From Phaeosaccion multiseriatum (lineage: Eukaryota; Ochrophyta, other classes), in contig OZ218952.1 of NCBI GenBank assembly GCA_965112735.1, positions 5,797,264-5,861,263 on the forward strand: a stretch of DNA of 64,000 nt. Reading direction: 5' to 3'. Below the pieces are notes generated by a model. It saw nothing but the letters and a program-made list of their open reading frames with translations. It was not told the DNA's origin and did no database searches. A program made the position numbers and the translations under genes. The stretch's first letter is position 1, and every line of letters starts with the position of its first letter. Positions 1 through 13,408 of this stretch are shown in pieces.

Positions 1-1
1 A

Positions 2-484
2 GCTCCCGCCGACGGGGTAAACTCGAGCGGCAACGGTACATCTGTATCGCTCGAGGTGGGGTTGGTGATCGCGGGAGCTGTTGTACTCTTCATCGCAGCA
101 GCTGCCTTTTACGTTCTCAACCACCGCCACGTGGGTGGGGCAAAAATTGAACCCACAGCTCCGCGGGAGGGTTTGAGCGACGAGACTGCGGAACAGAAGA
201 AACGGAGGCTCAGCTTAGTAGGGGGAGAAGCAGCACATCCGTTAGTGGCAGGCCAGGGAGGAGACTCTCCAGCAGCAGCAGACGCACTGCATGCCTTTGA
301 CGCAGACGCACTGCATGACTTTGACGGTGGTGGCGGGATCATGATGGACGACGAGGTAGAAGCACAAGCAGTAAGTGGCATCGAATCCATAGAGCAAGGT
401 CATCGAGACGTTCATGGGGACTTCAAGACCATGCAGCTAGACGGGGAGGAGCACACGGAATGGGAAACGGAGCATGAAGGATAG
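2..484 (+). CDS. C-terminal part of a single-pass membrane protein (5' end outside window)
   Basis: The frame is already open at the left edge, so this is the last exon or part of it. It encodes about 18 Ser/Asn/Gly-rich residues with two N-glycosylation sequons (NSS, NGT), then a hydrophobic segment of about 21 residues (VGLVIAGAVVLFIAAAAFYV), then basic residues (NHRHVGG) and an acidic tail of about 115 residues rich in Glu, Asp and Ala that contains a duplicated AD-LH-FDAD-type stretch. This layout (sequons, membrane span, basic stop-transfer) suggests a type I protein with a cytosolic acidic tail. I recognise no domain and infer no function. It ends convergent to the FKBP gene, about 60 bases away. 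Confidence 0.6.
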   Translation, partial: APADGVNSSGNGTSVSLEVGLVIAGAVVLFIAAAAFYVLNHRHVGGAKIEPTAPREGLSDETAEQKKRRLSLVGGEAAHPLVAGQGGDSPAAADALHAFDADALHDFDGGGGIMMDDEVEAQAVSGIESIEQGHRDVHGDFKTMQLDGEEHTEWETEHEG

Positions 485-544
485 TAGAAACCAATGTATA
501 TATCACGCATTGCCTTGAAAACTCTATCAAGCGTAGCAGTGGTA

Positions 545-1365
545 CTATGTGCCTTGAAACGCCTTGAGCGTAACGGTAAAATCGAGCGTTGCGTGTGGGG
601 GGATGTCTGGTGCGGAGCCCTTGGCTCCGTAGCCGAGTTTCGGAGGGCAAACGATCCGTCGTTTCTCTTTGAGACACATGCCCAACACGCCTTGGTCCCA
701 GCCCTTGATCACCTCCCCAGCCCCAACTTGAAAGGAAAAATCAGAGCTGGCGTCAAACTGACTGCCGTCCATCAGCTTCCCCACATAAGCAACGGACACC
801 ATATCGCCATGGTCCACAACACGAGAGGGGTCCGTTCCTGGATTTAAGGTCTCAATCGCAACTCTATCTTCCTCTGGTACTTCATACTCAGGATCTCCTG
901 CGACACTGAACCTTTGCCCCTCCTTGATCAGCACCCCCTGCTCCACACCCTTCTTGAGAGCCTGTGAGGAAGGAGGGGCAAGGGGATGGTCAAGGAGGAG
1001 GACTCTGGGGATGTAGACATGGGAGGGCAGCTTCCACTCCCACCCTCCGTGACCATTCACCTCTGATCCCATCGACTGGGAGTAGCGTATCACCCATTTC
1101 CCACTGGTACGTCTTCTTCTTCTTCTTCTTCTCCCTCTCCCCCTCCCTCTTCCTTTACCTGCTTGAAAGCGTTTGCATTCTCCAGCTGAAACTGCGACTT
1201 TGTGGCCTTGGCAAGGGCCTGTCTACTGCTTCCCCCGGCATCCTTCAAGAGGCGGATGGCGAAAACCAACTTCTCGAGCACCGTCTTTGGCGAGGCGGCC
1301 GCTGATCTCTTCTTGGGCTTCGTGATCGCACCCCCGCGGCCTCGAGCTGCTTTCCGCTTGTCCAT
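545..1365 (-). CDS. Nuclear-type FKBP prolyl isomerase with an N-terminal linker-histone (H1/H5) domain
   Basis: Two exons (1365-1159, 961-545) give 207 aa. Residues about 1-25 are basic (MDKRKAARG, then KPKKRS), resembling a nuclear localisation signal. Residues about 28-90 read as an H15 winged-helix domain: [19 protein letters not shown], then [10 protein letters not shown], then [20 protein letters not shown], the third helix and wing being formed only after the intron is removed. Residues about 115-207 are a complete FKBP fold ([54 protein letters not shown]) with the drug-binding and catalytic aromatic residues in place. Expected role: peptidyl-prolyl cis-trans isomerase acting on chromatin or histones; this role is inferred. 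The start at 1365 was chosen because the upstream extension is unlike protein. It is divergent from glucokinase with 149 bases between starts. Confidence 0.85.
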
Positions 1366-1514
1366 ACTCCTCAAAGCTCCTTTCCGGACGGAGTATCTGA
1401 TCTCGCAGAGAAAGAGAAGAAAGGTTGGAAGTCTGCGAGTTGGTGATACAACCTTCCTGGCAACGCCCTCGATTTTATATCCGCCCGAGAGAAGCCCGAG
1501 AAGCACAGCTCGCC

Positions 1515-3266
1515 ATGCCGTTCATAGTAGCTGGTGATGTCGGGGGGACCAACTCCCGCTTCATGCTCCACACGGTCTCTTGCGACATGAGATCTCTCAA
1601 GGGACACAAGTACGTTCTCCCGTCGGTCTTCCCGTCCTTTTCGTTCTTCATTCCCGCTCTACTGGTGCCGTCCTCACTATATAATGCTGATTCCAAGCCT
1701 GCGGTTTTTCGTCTCGCGCTCTTGCTTAGGGCGCCGGGCGAAAAGGTTTTCAGCAAGGAGTATACCAACGATGGAGTTGGTGAGTTTATCGATCAACTCA
1801 GACGCTTCTTGAGCGACGCCGAGTGCAGCAGCCCTCCAGTGGTGGCGTGCATCGCCATCGCGGGGCCTGTGGTCGAAGACAGGGTGACAATGACCAACCG
1901 TGAATGGGTCATTGACGGCAGGGAGGTGAGCTGCCGTCTGGTCCGAGAGGATGATAGCGCACCGCCTCACTCCCAACTCTCTCACTCACTCCCGGCGCCC
2001 ATTAGATCGAGCGGCAGCTGGGCATCAAATCCGTTCGTCTGGTGAACGATTTTGTGGCCGCTGGGTATGGCTTGCTGACCTTGGATGTGGACACCGAGTG
2101 CGCTACGCTGCATAAGGGCAAGCGGATTGCCGGTGCCCCCATCGCCTGCCTGGGGGCCGGGACGGGGCTGGGGGAGACGTACCTGACGTGTCCCATTGGA
2201 CGGGGAAGCGGTATGGACTACGACTGCTTTCCTTCGGAGGGAGGGCATGCAGAGCTTGCTCCTAGAAACGACCTCGACTACAGAATGATTCGGCACATTA
2301 CGGTCAGTGTGCTTGCTCCACGTCAACAAGCCCACGGAGCTTCCCAACCCTAACCTACCCACCCACCCCCCAACTCCGCACAGGAGACGCTCGACATCAC
2401 GCGCTGTTCCGTAGAGCGTGTGGTGAGCGGAAAGGGCCTTGAAAACGTCTACAACTTTCTCGCCGACGAGTTTCCAGAGCGGGTCAATGCCCAGGTACAA
2501 CAGGGGCGCAGGAGACGTGTGGTGCCTCAAGCAACCTTTCTTTACACACCGCCACACTCTCTCCCTCACCCTGTCCAAGGTGCACCTCGAGATAAAAGGC
2601 GGGGGAGACCAGAAGGGGAAGATCATCGCCGAGAACTCCCAACAGGAGGGCTCCCTCTGCGAGCAGGTAGGTGGTTCCTTGCGTCCTTCTCTTGTATCGC
2701 CGGTGAGAGCACGCTTTCATCGCTTCCGATCACTTCCCTCCCTCCCCTGACCCCAGGCCATGAACATTTGGGCTGAGCACTACGGCGCGGAAGCGGGCGT
2801 GCAAGCGCTCAAGTACATTCCTCACGGAGGCCTCTTCCTTGCCGGAGGCCTCACGCCCAAGAACCTCGACCTGCTGCAGAGGGGCGGCGCGGATGGCGTG
2901 TTCCTCAGGGCTTTATTCGCGAAGGGGCGCGTGTCACCCATCTTGAAGGACATCCCCATCTACGCCGTGCTGAAGGAGGACATCGGCCAGAGAGGGGCAC
3001 ACTTGGTCGCCTTTAAGGTGAGTGCGTGAGCGTCCGAGAGAGAGAGAGTGAGAGAGAAAGGGGAAGGCCTCCCTCGCTCTGCTGACGCTGCTTCGCCCTC
3101 GCCCCCAACGCTCCTCTTGCTGTGAAAGCTTTTCTTGCGAGAAGACACGGAGGCCATGGTCACGAGGAACCATGTGTGGAGCCTCACTCGACTAGGGGCA
3201 GTGGCCACATTCGCCGCCCTGGTGGGAGTGGCCCTAGGCCGGATAGCATCAGCTGCAAGCCACTGA
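1515..3266 (+). CDS. Bacterial-type glucokinase with a C-terminal membrane tail
   Basis: Seven exons (1515-1609, 1730-1925, 2006-2302, 2384-2494, 2580-2666, 2757-3017, 3129-3266) give 394 aa. The protein follows the bacterial Glk family (ATP-dependent glucose phosphorylation to glucose-6-phosphate), not the eukaryotic hexokinase family. Visible motifs are the phosphate-1 loop GDVGGTNSR at residues 7-15, the catalytic-Asp segment NDFVAAGYGLL, the loop GAGTGLGETYL, the sugar-binding EGGHAELAP, and near the C-terminus HGGLFLAGGLTPKNL. The last exon adds something the bacterial family lacks: a hydrophobic segment (LGAVATFAALVGVALGRIA) followed by only a few residues, as in tail-anchored proteins. 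This suggests attachment to an organelle outer membrane facing the cytosol (inference). It ends convergent with the AMPK beta gene. Confidence 0.88.
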
Positions 3267-3524
3267 CAAAGACAACGCATTCCTTCACCTAAGAGCATTT
3301 ATTAGGGGCACACAAATTTAATTGCGCACCTCTCTCCTCTCCCGTTTGGGGCGGAGGAGGGAACTCCACACAATGTACACCCAATTTTGGCCGAAAAAGC
3401 AGCTGCAGCGACGAATTACCCTAAGTCGCCCCGCCCCCCCTACCCGGCTGCACCACTCGACATTGAACCGCCCCAACCCCTCCCATCTATGTATTTACAG
3501 TAACTCGGCAGCACATGACACACA

Positions 3525-4409
3525 TCACATTGTGCTGTAATAAACGGTGGTGACGAAGCGCTGTTTGTACCGCTGCGTCATGCCCAGCACCATCATACCG
3601 TCCTTGATTGCCGTGCAATACAAGTGATTCAGAGCTACGTGCTGCGGCACCGGCAGCGACGTGGGGTCGCTGGTGGGGGGGTTCTTATTCAGTATAATGT
3701 GCCGGAGGTGGGGAGGCAGCGGGGGCGGCTCCTTGGTGTACTCGTCCAGGTCAGGTGTGAACTGACCATAGTCTTCATCCAGAGTCTCCTTGTTCCTGAG
3801 GGGAGCAAGCGTGGAGGAGCAGTCACAACAACGTAAGCCCGCTCGTACCTGCAAGGCCCCCCTCTCTAGTGTCCTCCCTCCAACCCCCGGCTCAACTCAC
3901 CTGTTGGCCTCAAAGTCGTCCTCGCCAGTGTACGACTTGAAGTCGCTAACGTCGATAAAGTTGTTCACCCTGCCCTCAATGTCCGCCACAGTGGGCTGAT
4001 CTGGCGCGAACCGCCACTCGTCGTCTACAATGAACTTGAAGGCATGCTTGCCCTTCTTCAGATTGTGCACGTACGTAAAGTCATTGCCGCTGCGGTGCAT
4101 GGGAATCTGCCTCTCCCAGTTGTTGAAGGTGCCTGTAATGTACACCTGCCGGCCTCCATGCTCCCATCGAAAGACAGTTGGCACCACCTCCTCTGCGCTC
4201 TCGTCGTCCTTCCCCTCCACATCCATGTCGTCTCCAGTGCCGCCCCCATCACTCATCTCCTGCTGCTGCTGTCCTGCAGGGAGCCCGATCACAAAGTCTG
4301 CGCTGCTGAATGCTCCTGGGGCACCGGGCGCCGTCCTCGTCTCCCCATAGCCGCCGTACACCTCAGAGCGCTCTCCCCCATCCCCCTCCTTCCCCGCCGA
4401 CGCTCCCAT
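3525..4409 (-). CDS. AMPK/SNF1 complex beta subunit
   Basis: Two exons (4409-3901, 3795-3525) give 259 aa. The N-terminus MGASAGKE fits an N-myristoylation signal, as known for AMPK beta subunits. Residues about 75-165 are a CBM48 glycogen-binding domain (TVFRWEHGGRQVYITGTFNN, then KKGKHAFKFIVDDEWRFAPD, then a V-NNFI strand) with the carbohydrate-contacting Trp residues present. The C-terminal part (LPPHLRHIILNKNP, then VPQHVALNHLYCTAIKDGMM, VLGMTQRYKQRFVTTVYY) is the ASC domain that binds the alpha and gamma subunits. The two exons join in phase at an Arg codon. The gene starts 618 bases from, and divergent to, the AMPK alpha gene, which strongly supports the assignment. The gamma subunit is not in the window. 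Confidence 0.93.
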
Positions 4410-5027
4410 ATCGAGGAGCGGCGGGCCTCAAATGAGAACAGCCAAGGCCTGTCCTTCTCCTCCTCCTCCTGAAGAGGGGGATGAAGAGTGGAATTCTATA
4501 ACCTTACGTAAGTAAGGAAGCCCCACTGCGCTAAAGAAAAGTTTTAAAAACCAATTGGGGCAGGTGCGTGCTAGTGCATCGCCGATGGCATCTGCTGACT
4601 GGCTGACGGACCTTCTCTGTCTCTCCCTCTCCCTCAGTTATCCTCTCTCTCTGTCTCTTTCTCTCTCGCTCCTCTCTCGCTCGCTCCTCTCTATCTCTCT
4701 CTCTCTCTCTCCCTTTCTCCTGCCCTCCCGCTCTCTCTCTCTATCGCTCCCTCTCCCTCTCTCTTTTTCCCTCCCTCCCTATCCCTCAGTCCCTTAACAC
4801 TCATTCCTCCCTCTCTCTTGGCCCTGTCTCTCTTGCCCTCTCTCTCTCTGCCTCCGCCTGCCCCTCTCGAATCCCCTCTCTCCCCCTCCTCCTCTTAAGC
4901 TCTCAGTGCCGCATAGCCCACCGCTCCATTTGCCAGACGTCTGAAGAAATCCGGTGGCGTCTTCGCTCTTGCCCACTCTCAGCGGCTCTCTGGGGAGGAG
5001 GGTGGTGGCCAGACGTTGGGTGTCGCC
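4410..5027. promoter_or_regulatory. Shared divergent upstream region of AMPK beta and AMPK alpha
   Basis: Non-coding stretch between two opposite start codons. From about 4616 to 4890 it is a long pyrimidine tract of CTCT and CCCT units on the plus strand. I see no clear TATA box. It must contain both promoters and 5' untranslated regions, and the tract may be a shared element. That it co-regulates the two genes is an inference from geometry alone. Confidence 0.5.
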
Positions 5028-8613
<3,586 letters not shown>

Positions 8614-8872
8614 CGCCAGCAGCAGCAGCAGCAGGCGGGTGACCTTGGCGAGTGTGCCAGCCAAAGATATAGCGCAGCACACTCCCGCCCAAGCAAACCC
8701 CTCCTTGCCTCCCCCCCCAAAGCAACCACCTACTGCGGGGCCGGGACGGCAAGAGCAAGAGATTGCTTCAGAGCCAAAGCCCACCCCTCCCGAGGCCATG
8801 CTACTGGAAACATCTACATCTGTCAATATCTGTATTCACTAGTCCTCAATAATAAGGAAAAAAAAATTGTAT

Positions 8873-9668
8873 TCAAAGCCCCTCCTCGCCATACAAGTCG
8901 TCCAGGGGGGCGTCGATGGCCTCTGAGCTTCTCCCTTCGCTCTCTGCGTCTTGTGAGCGGGCCCCCTCCCCTTCATTGTCCTCCTTACTTGCTGGCCTAT
9001 AGTACACCGCGCTCTCCGCCTGGCGCTTGTCCAGCCACTTGAGGCTCAGAGCTGAGCCGCCGAAGGACTGCCCCTTGGCCTTGGCGACCTCTGCCCCCTT
9101 TCGGTCCTCGAAGGTCACCAACATGAGCCCCGCCGTTCCGTCTGTGGCTGTGGGGGGCACCTGCTCCACGCTGGACACTTTGGCAAACATGGCAAAGTGC
9201 TGTCTGAGGGCATCCTCGCTCCGGCCCTCCGATACAGCGGCCCAATTTCCGACAGTGAAGGTAGTGGGTCTAAGGTCGAGGCTTTTGGACGCAAACCTCG
9301 CGCCAGGCCCGGCCGTCGTGGCACCCCCAAAGCCGCCTCCTCTCCCGCCCCTCCCCCCCCTTCCACCGCCCCTTCCGCCTCTTCCACCCCCTCTTCCCCC
9401 CCCCGGGATGTCGCGAGGGTGGGGCAAGGGCGGCACAGAGACGCCTGCCGCCACGCATTGTTGCTTCGCAGACACAAGCTCCTCCAGCAGCGGCTGTAAG
9501 GCAGAGTCCACCTCTGCGAGTAGCTCCCGCTGCTCGACCAGAGAGGCGGTAGTCTCCTTCACCTGTGAGCAAGAGAGAGCAGACAAGACAGAAGCAACAC
9601 CAGAAAACAAGAGAGAGTTGAGTGCGCGGCCTTGCGTACCTTCAGCGGAGTAAGACACACACAGACAG

Positions 9669-9710
<42 letters not shown>

Positions 9711-12369
9711 TGGTCTCCAGAGGCCCCAACGCCGCTGCATCTGCCCCCTTTGCCATCATGGCGGCCAGGAGCTGCTCGTACTGCGCTTGGCGCTTCTCCT
9801 GCATGCCCAGCTTCGCCTTGGCCAGTTCGGCCTGCTGCTCCTTCAACACCACCAACTGGGAGGGGAGGGAGACAAAAGGACAAAAGAACAAGCGTTAGAG
9901 GTTAGAGGCGGGCACGATACGACAGAAAGGGAGGAGACAACAATGGCGATGGCGATATACACGTACACCCACCTGCTGCAGCTTCTGGAGCTCCCCCAGC
10001 AAGGCGGCTTTTGCTTGCGCGGCCTCTTTGGCGGCAGCGGCCATCTGCTCTGCCTCACTCAGAGCAGGGGCTTCGTCCATGCCTTGGATGTTCTCGTCCC
10101 GGCACAGAAACACTCGTATGAAGCGATTGTTGAGCACGGGGACTGGTGAATCCACGCAGCGCTTGGCCTCGAGGCTGTCGCTGAACTGCACGCGAACTTG
10201 ATTGTAGACCTGCGTCAAGTGGAGTGGAGCGGGGGAAGGGAGGTAGAGGGGAACATCACATCAACACTTCTGTACTAGGCCATGTCGATACTCAGAGAGA
10301 GGTTTGAGGCAAACGCACAGAACGCACCCTTGGAGTGCCATCGTCGTTGGTCTTTTTGCTGCCTCCCTGCCGCGGGGCCATTGCAGAGATGTCCACGGCC
10401 ACAATCTGTCCAAACTGCTTGAAGTGCGCCCGCACTTTGCCGTCGTCTACGTACTGAGGCACGCCCAGACACTTTACCGTCACGCGCTCCTCTTCCGGCA
10501 AGAAAGCGGCGCTGGCAGCGTCCTGAGGCGCCCGGTGGGGGCCTCCTCCTCCTCCTTCTCCTCCTCCCCCTCCTCCTCCTCCTCCTCCTCCTCCTCCTCC
10601 TCCTCCTCCTCCTCCTCCTGCTCCTGCTGCTGCTGCTGCTCCTGCTCCCCACGCCGGTTCCGGCCGATCCTCGGGCGGCTCTCCCAAGACCGGCCGGCGC
10701 CGCACTCTCTCGCTGCCCATCTCCACTTCTGCGCGGTCCCCACTGCCGTTACCAGGCCCATCGTGAAATGAGTCTCCTCCTCCTCCTCCTCCTCCTCCTC
10801 CTCCTCCCCCCTGCCCGCCATTCCAGTTCTTTCCTCCTCCTTTGCCCATGTCCATTCCGTTGGGCTGCTCCAACCTCCCACCAAACCCCCACTCTCCTTG
10901 TTGCGGTGGTGGCTGTTGCCGGTGCCGAGGCTGCGGCGGGGGTGGGGGCGGCAGGCCCCGAGGGGGCAGCCCTCGAGGGTGTTGATTCCTCGAGTTGGCC
11001 GCAGCCATTCGCATCATGTGCAGCACCTCTGGAGGAGGCGGGCCCGGCCCTCGACCCCACATGGGCATATTGGGGACCATGTCCGGCGTTGCCATGCCCC
11101 TTCCTCCTCGTCCCCGCCCCCTGCCCGAAGCCCCCCCCCGCCCCTCCCCTCCTTGCGGAGCCATTCCCATCTCAGAGGGGAAAGGGGGTGGGCTAGGGTG
11201 ATGAAGGGGAGGTCCCCCGCCATTCGGAGGGCCTCCCCCGCCGCTCCTTTCCCCCCTAAAAGGCGCCCCTCGTGGCCCGCCCGGCCCGCCCGGTCCAGGG
11301 GGAAAGTTTCGATGCTGCCAGCCGGGGGGAGGTGCCCCAGGAGGAGGCGGGCCGTTCGGTCCTCCAGGAGCCGCCCCAACGCCTCCCCAGCCTGGGCCCG
11401 AGCGCCCTTCTCCCCTCTGTCCCCCCCCAAAACCGCCTGGCCCGAACTGCTGCTGCTGCTGCTGCTGCTGGCCCCCCATCGCATTCCTGCCGCATGGGCC
11501 GTCGCCGGTTCTGCCGCCTTGGCCATCACCGGCCCTCCATCCTTTACCGCCATTACGATCACCGCCCCCTCCTCCTCCGCGTCCTTCTCCTCCTCCCCGT
11601 CCTCCCCGTCCTCCTCCAGCAGGCCCTCCCCCGGGCCGCTCCGGCGCTTCGGGTCCGCCCCTCCGTCTCCTCTTGCTGCTCCCTTCCGATATGTCACTAC
11701 CTGCTCTCTCTCTCCGACCCCCTTTCTTGCCCCTCCTCCGTCTATGGTCATCGTCCGGGTCTCCTTCTTCTTGCTGCTCGTCCTCCTCCTCCTCGGCCTC
11801 CTCCCTACGTCTACTCTCCCTCCTCGGGGGAGAGTCGTGCCGCTTCTCAGGACGCTGCTGCGGCTGCTGCTTACGCTGATGTGGCTTTACATAGCCCCCA
11901 GGTCCATTCCCTTTGGCGATCCCGTCCAGGGCTGCAACGAGTTTGGTGGTGAAGGTCTCCGCGTCTTCAGCACCGAGAAAGTCTGCGACAAGAGGGGAAC
12001 GTGTGGGAATCAGAAGCAGCGGCTTCAAAGCATGTCTCGCTTTTGAGGTGCAGGGCAAGGAAATGCAGGCTCGGCTCACCTTCTAGGTTCTCCACGCAGA
12101 CCTCGCGCAGCTTGGAGCCCTGCACAGAGAAGGGGGAGGGTGCGTTGGGAAGCCTGTAAGAAGCATGCCACGCCAAGTAGAGCACACAACAACCACTCTC
12201 TCCCCGACCACGGCCCCCGCCCACAGACACTTACCGTCTCGTTCGAGTTGTGCACGAAGGCCACAATATAGTTGGCTAGATCCGTCTGATCGCCCGTGCA
12301 GATGTGGGCCAGCTCCCTGTGGAGCCATGAGGTCAAGGCGACCGTGTCAGCCTCGCTCAGCGAAGGCAT
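8873..12369 (-). CDS. RBM26/RBM27-like RNA-binding protein (PWI-like N-terminus, two RRM regions)
   Basis: Six exons (12369-12235, 12119-12080, 11982-10328, 10209-9973, 9855-9709, 9562-8873) sum to 967 aa. The N-terminal 85 residues (LTSWLHRELAHICTGD, ANYIVAFVHNS, LREVCVENLEDFLGAEDAET) match the PWI-like fold of human RBM26/27. A very large exon encodes an RS/RGG-like, Pro/Gly-rich, intrinsically disordered region. It is followed by an RRM split by an intron (VTVKCLGVPQYVDDGKVRAH, then QVRVQFSDSLEAKRCVDS, RFIRVFLCRDEN), a coiled coil (LKEQQAELAKAKLGMQEKRQ), an RGG box (about 9330-9410) and a C-terminal RRM-like domain (TFTVGNWAAVSEGRSEDALR, LMLVTFEDRKGAEVAKAKG). The family takes part in nuclear RNA surveillance (PAXT-type) in animals; that role here is inferred. 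The CCCH zinc finger typical of the family was not seen. Confidence 0.85.
9672..9708 (-). repeat. (GT)n microsatellite containing an intron donor site
   Basis: On the sense (minus) strand the intron after the coiled-coil exon of the RBM26-like gene begins directly with GTGTGTGT, so the 5' splice site is the first GT of the repeat. Confidence 0.85.
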
Positions 12370-12573
12370 CAGACTGCCTCACAAGGGACACAGTAGTTCT
12401 CCCTTGAGGTGGGTGGCAGCTCCTTGTCTCCTTTAGGCTGTGAAGAGAGGGTTTATATATATTAAGAGAGGGCTTCCCGGCCCTTTTTCTTTTAACATTC
12501 CAACCTCTTGTATATGGCCCTCACTTTTTATCTGCGGTTCTCCCCCCCCCTACAGCGTTTTGGTACCCGGAGC

Positions 12574-13372
12574 ATGGCGAGCCCGCAGCAGCAGCAGCAG
12601 CGGCGCCACCTGCTGGCTGATGTCCCTGCGAAGGTGGACTTTCCTGGCGAGGAGCAGAAGATCATTGCGTACTGGAGCTCCATAAAGGCATTCGAGACCT
12701 CACTCAAGGTCGGGCGCCCTTCCTCTTTGGTTCGTTGCTCCTTGTGCACCCACTCAATCCTGCGTTCTTATCACCACACGACGAACAGCTGAGCGAAGGA
12801 AAACCGGAGTTCACGTTCTACGATGGGCCTCCTTTTGCGACAGGATTGCCGCACTTTGGGCACATCCTCGCTGGGACCATTAAGGACACAGTGACCAGAT
12901 ACGCCCACCAGACGGGGCATTACGTGAGCAGGAGATTCGGTTGGGACTGCCATGGTCTGCCTATCGAGTACGAGATTGACCAGATTGTGAGTTTTAGCCT
13001 TAGGAGCCATTTCTGCCTGCGGCTGTTTGGCTCCTAACTCTTGGTCTTGCTTGCCGTCCTCTGCTCCAGCACAACATCAAGTCACGAGAGCAAGTGCTCG
13101 AGATGGGTGTTGGAGAGTACAACAAACTCTGCCGAGGTATTGTCACTAGGTACACGGCAGAGTGGGAGGTGAGTACAACACGAAGGGGGAAAGAAGGGGC
13201 TGGCTTCGGGGCACTCTCGCTAACCTACTGCTCTGTTTCTGCTCACAGAGCACAGTGAGTAGGCTCGGCCGCTGGATCGACTTTAAGAACGACTACAAAA
13301 CCATGGTGAGTGGAGATTCGTGGAGATCCTAGCGAGCTTTCTGGCCAATCACGGCCCCTCCGTCTCCACCTC

Positions 13373-13408
<36 letters not shown>

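Noticed and set aside
10898-12046. 382-codon plus-strand frame opposite the RBM26-like gene
   Set aside because: Antisense shadow of a GC-rich low-complexity exon; Ser/Pro/Arg-rich without a domain, while the minus strand gives a continuous recognised protein.
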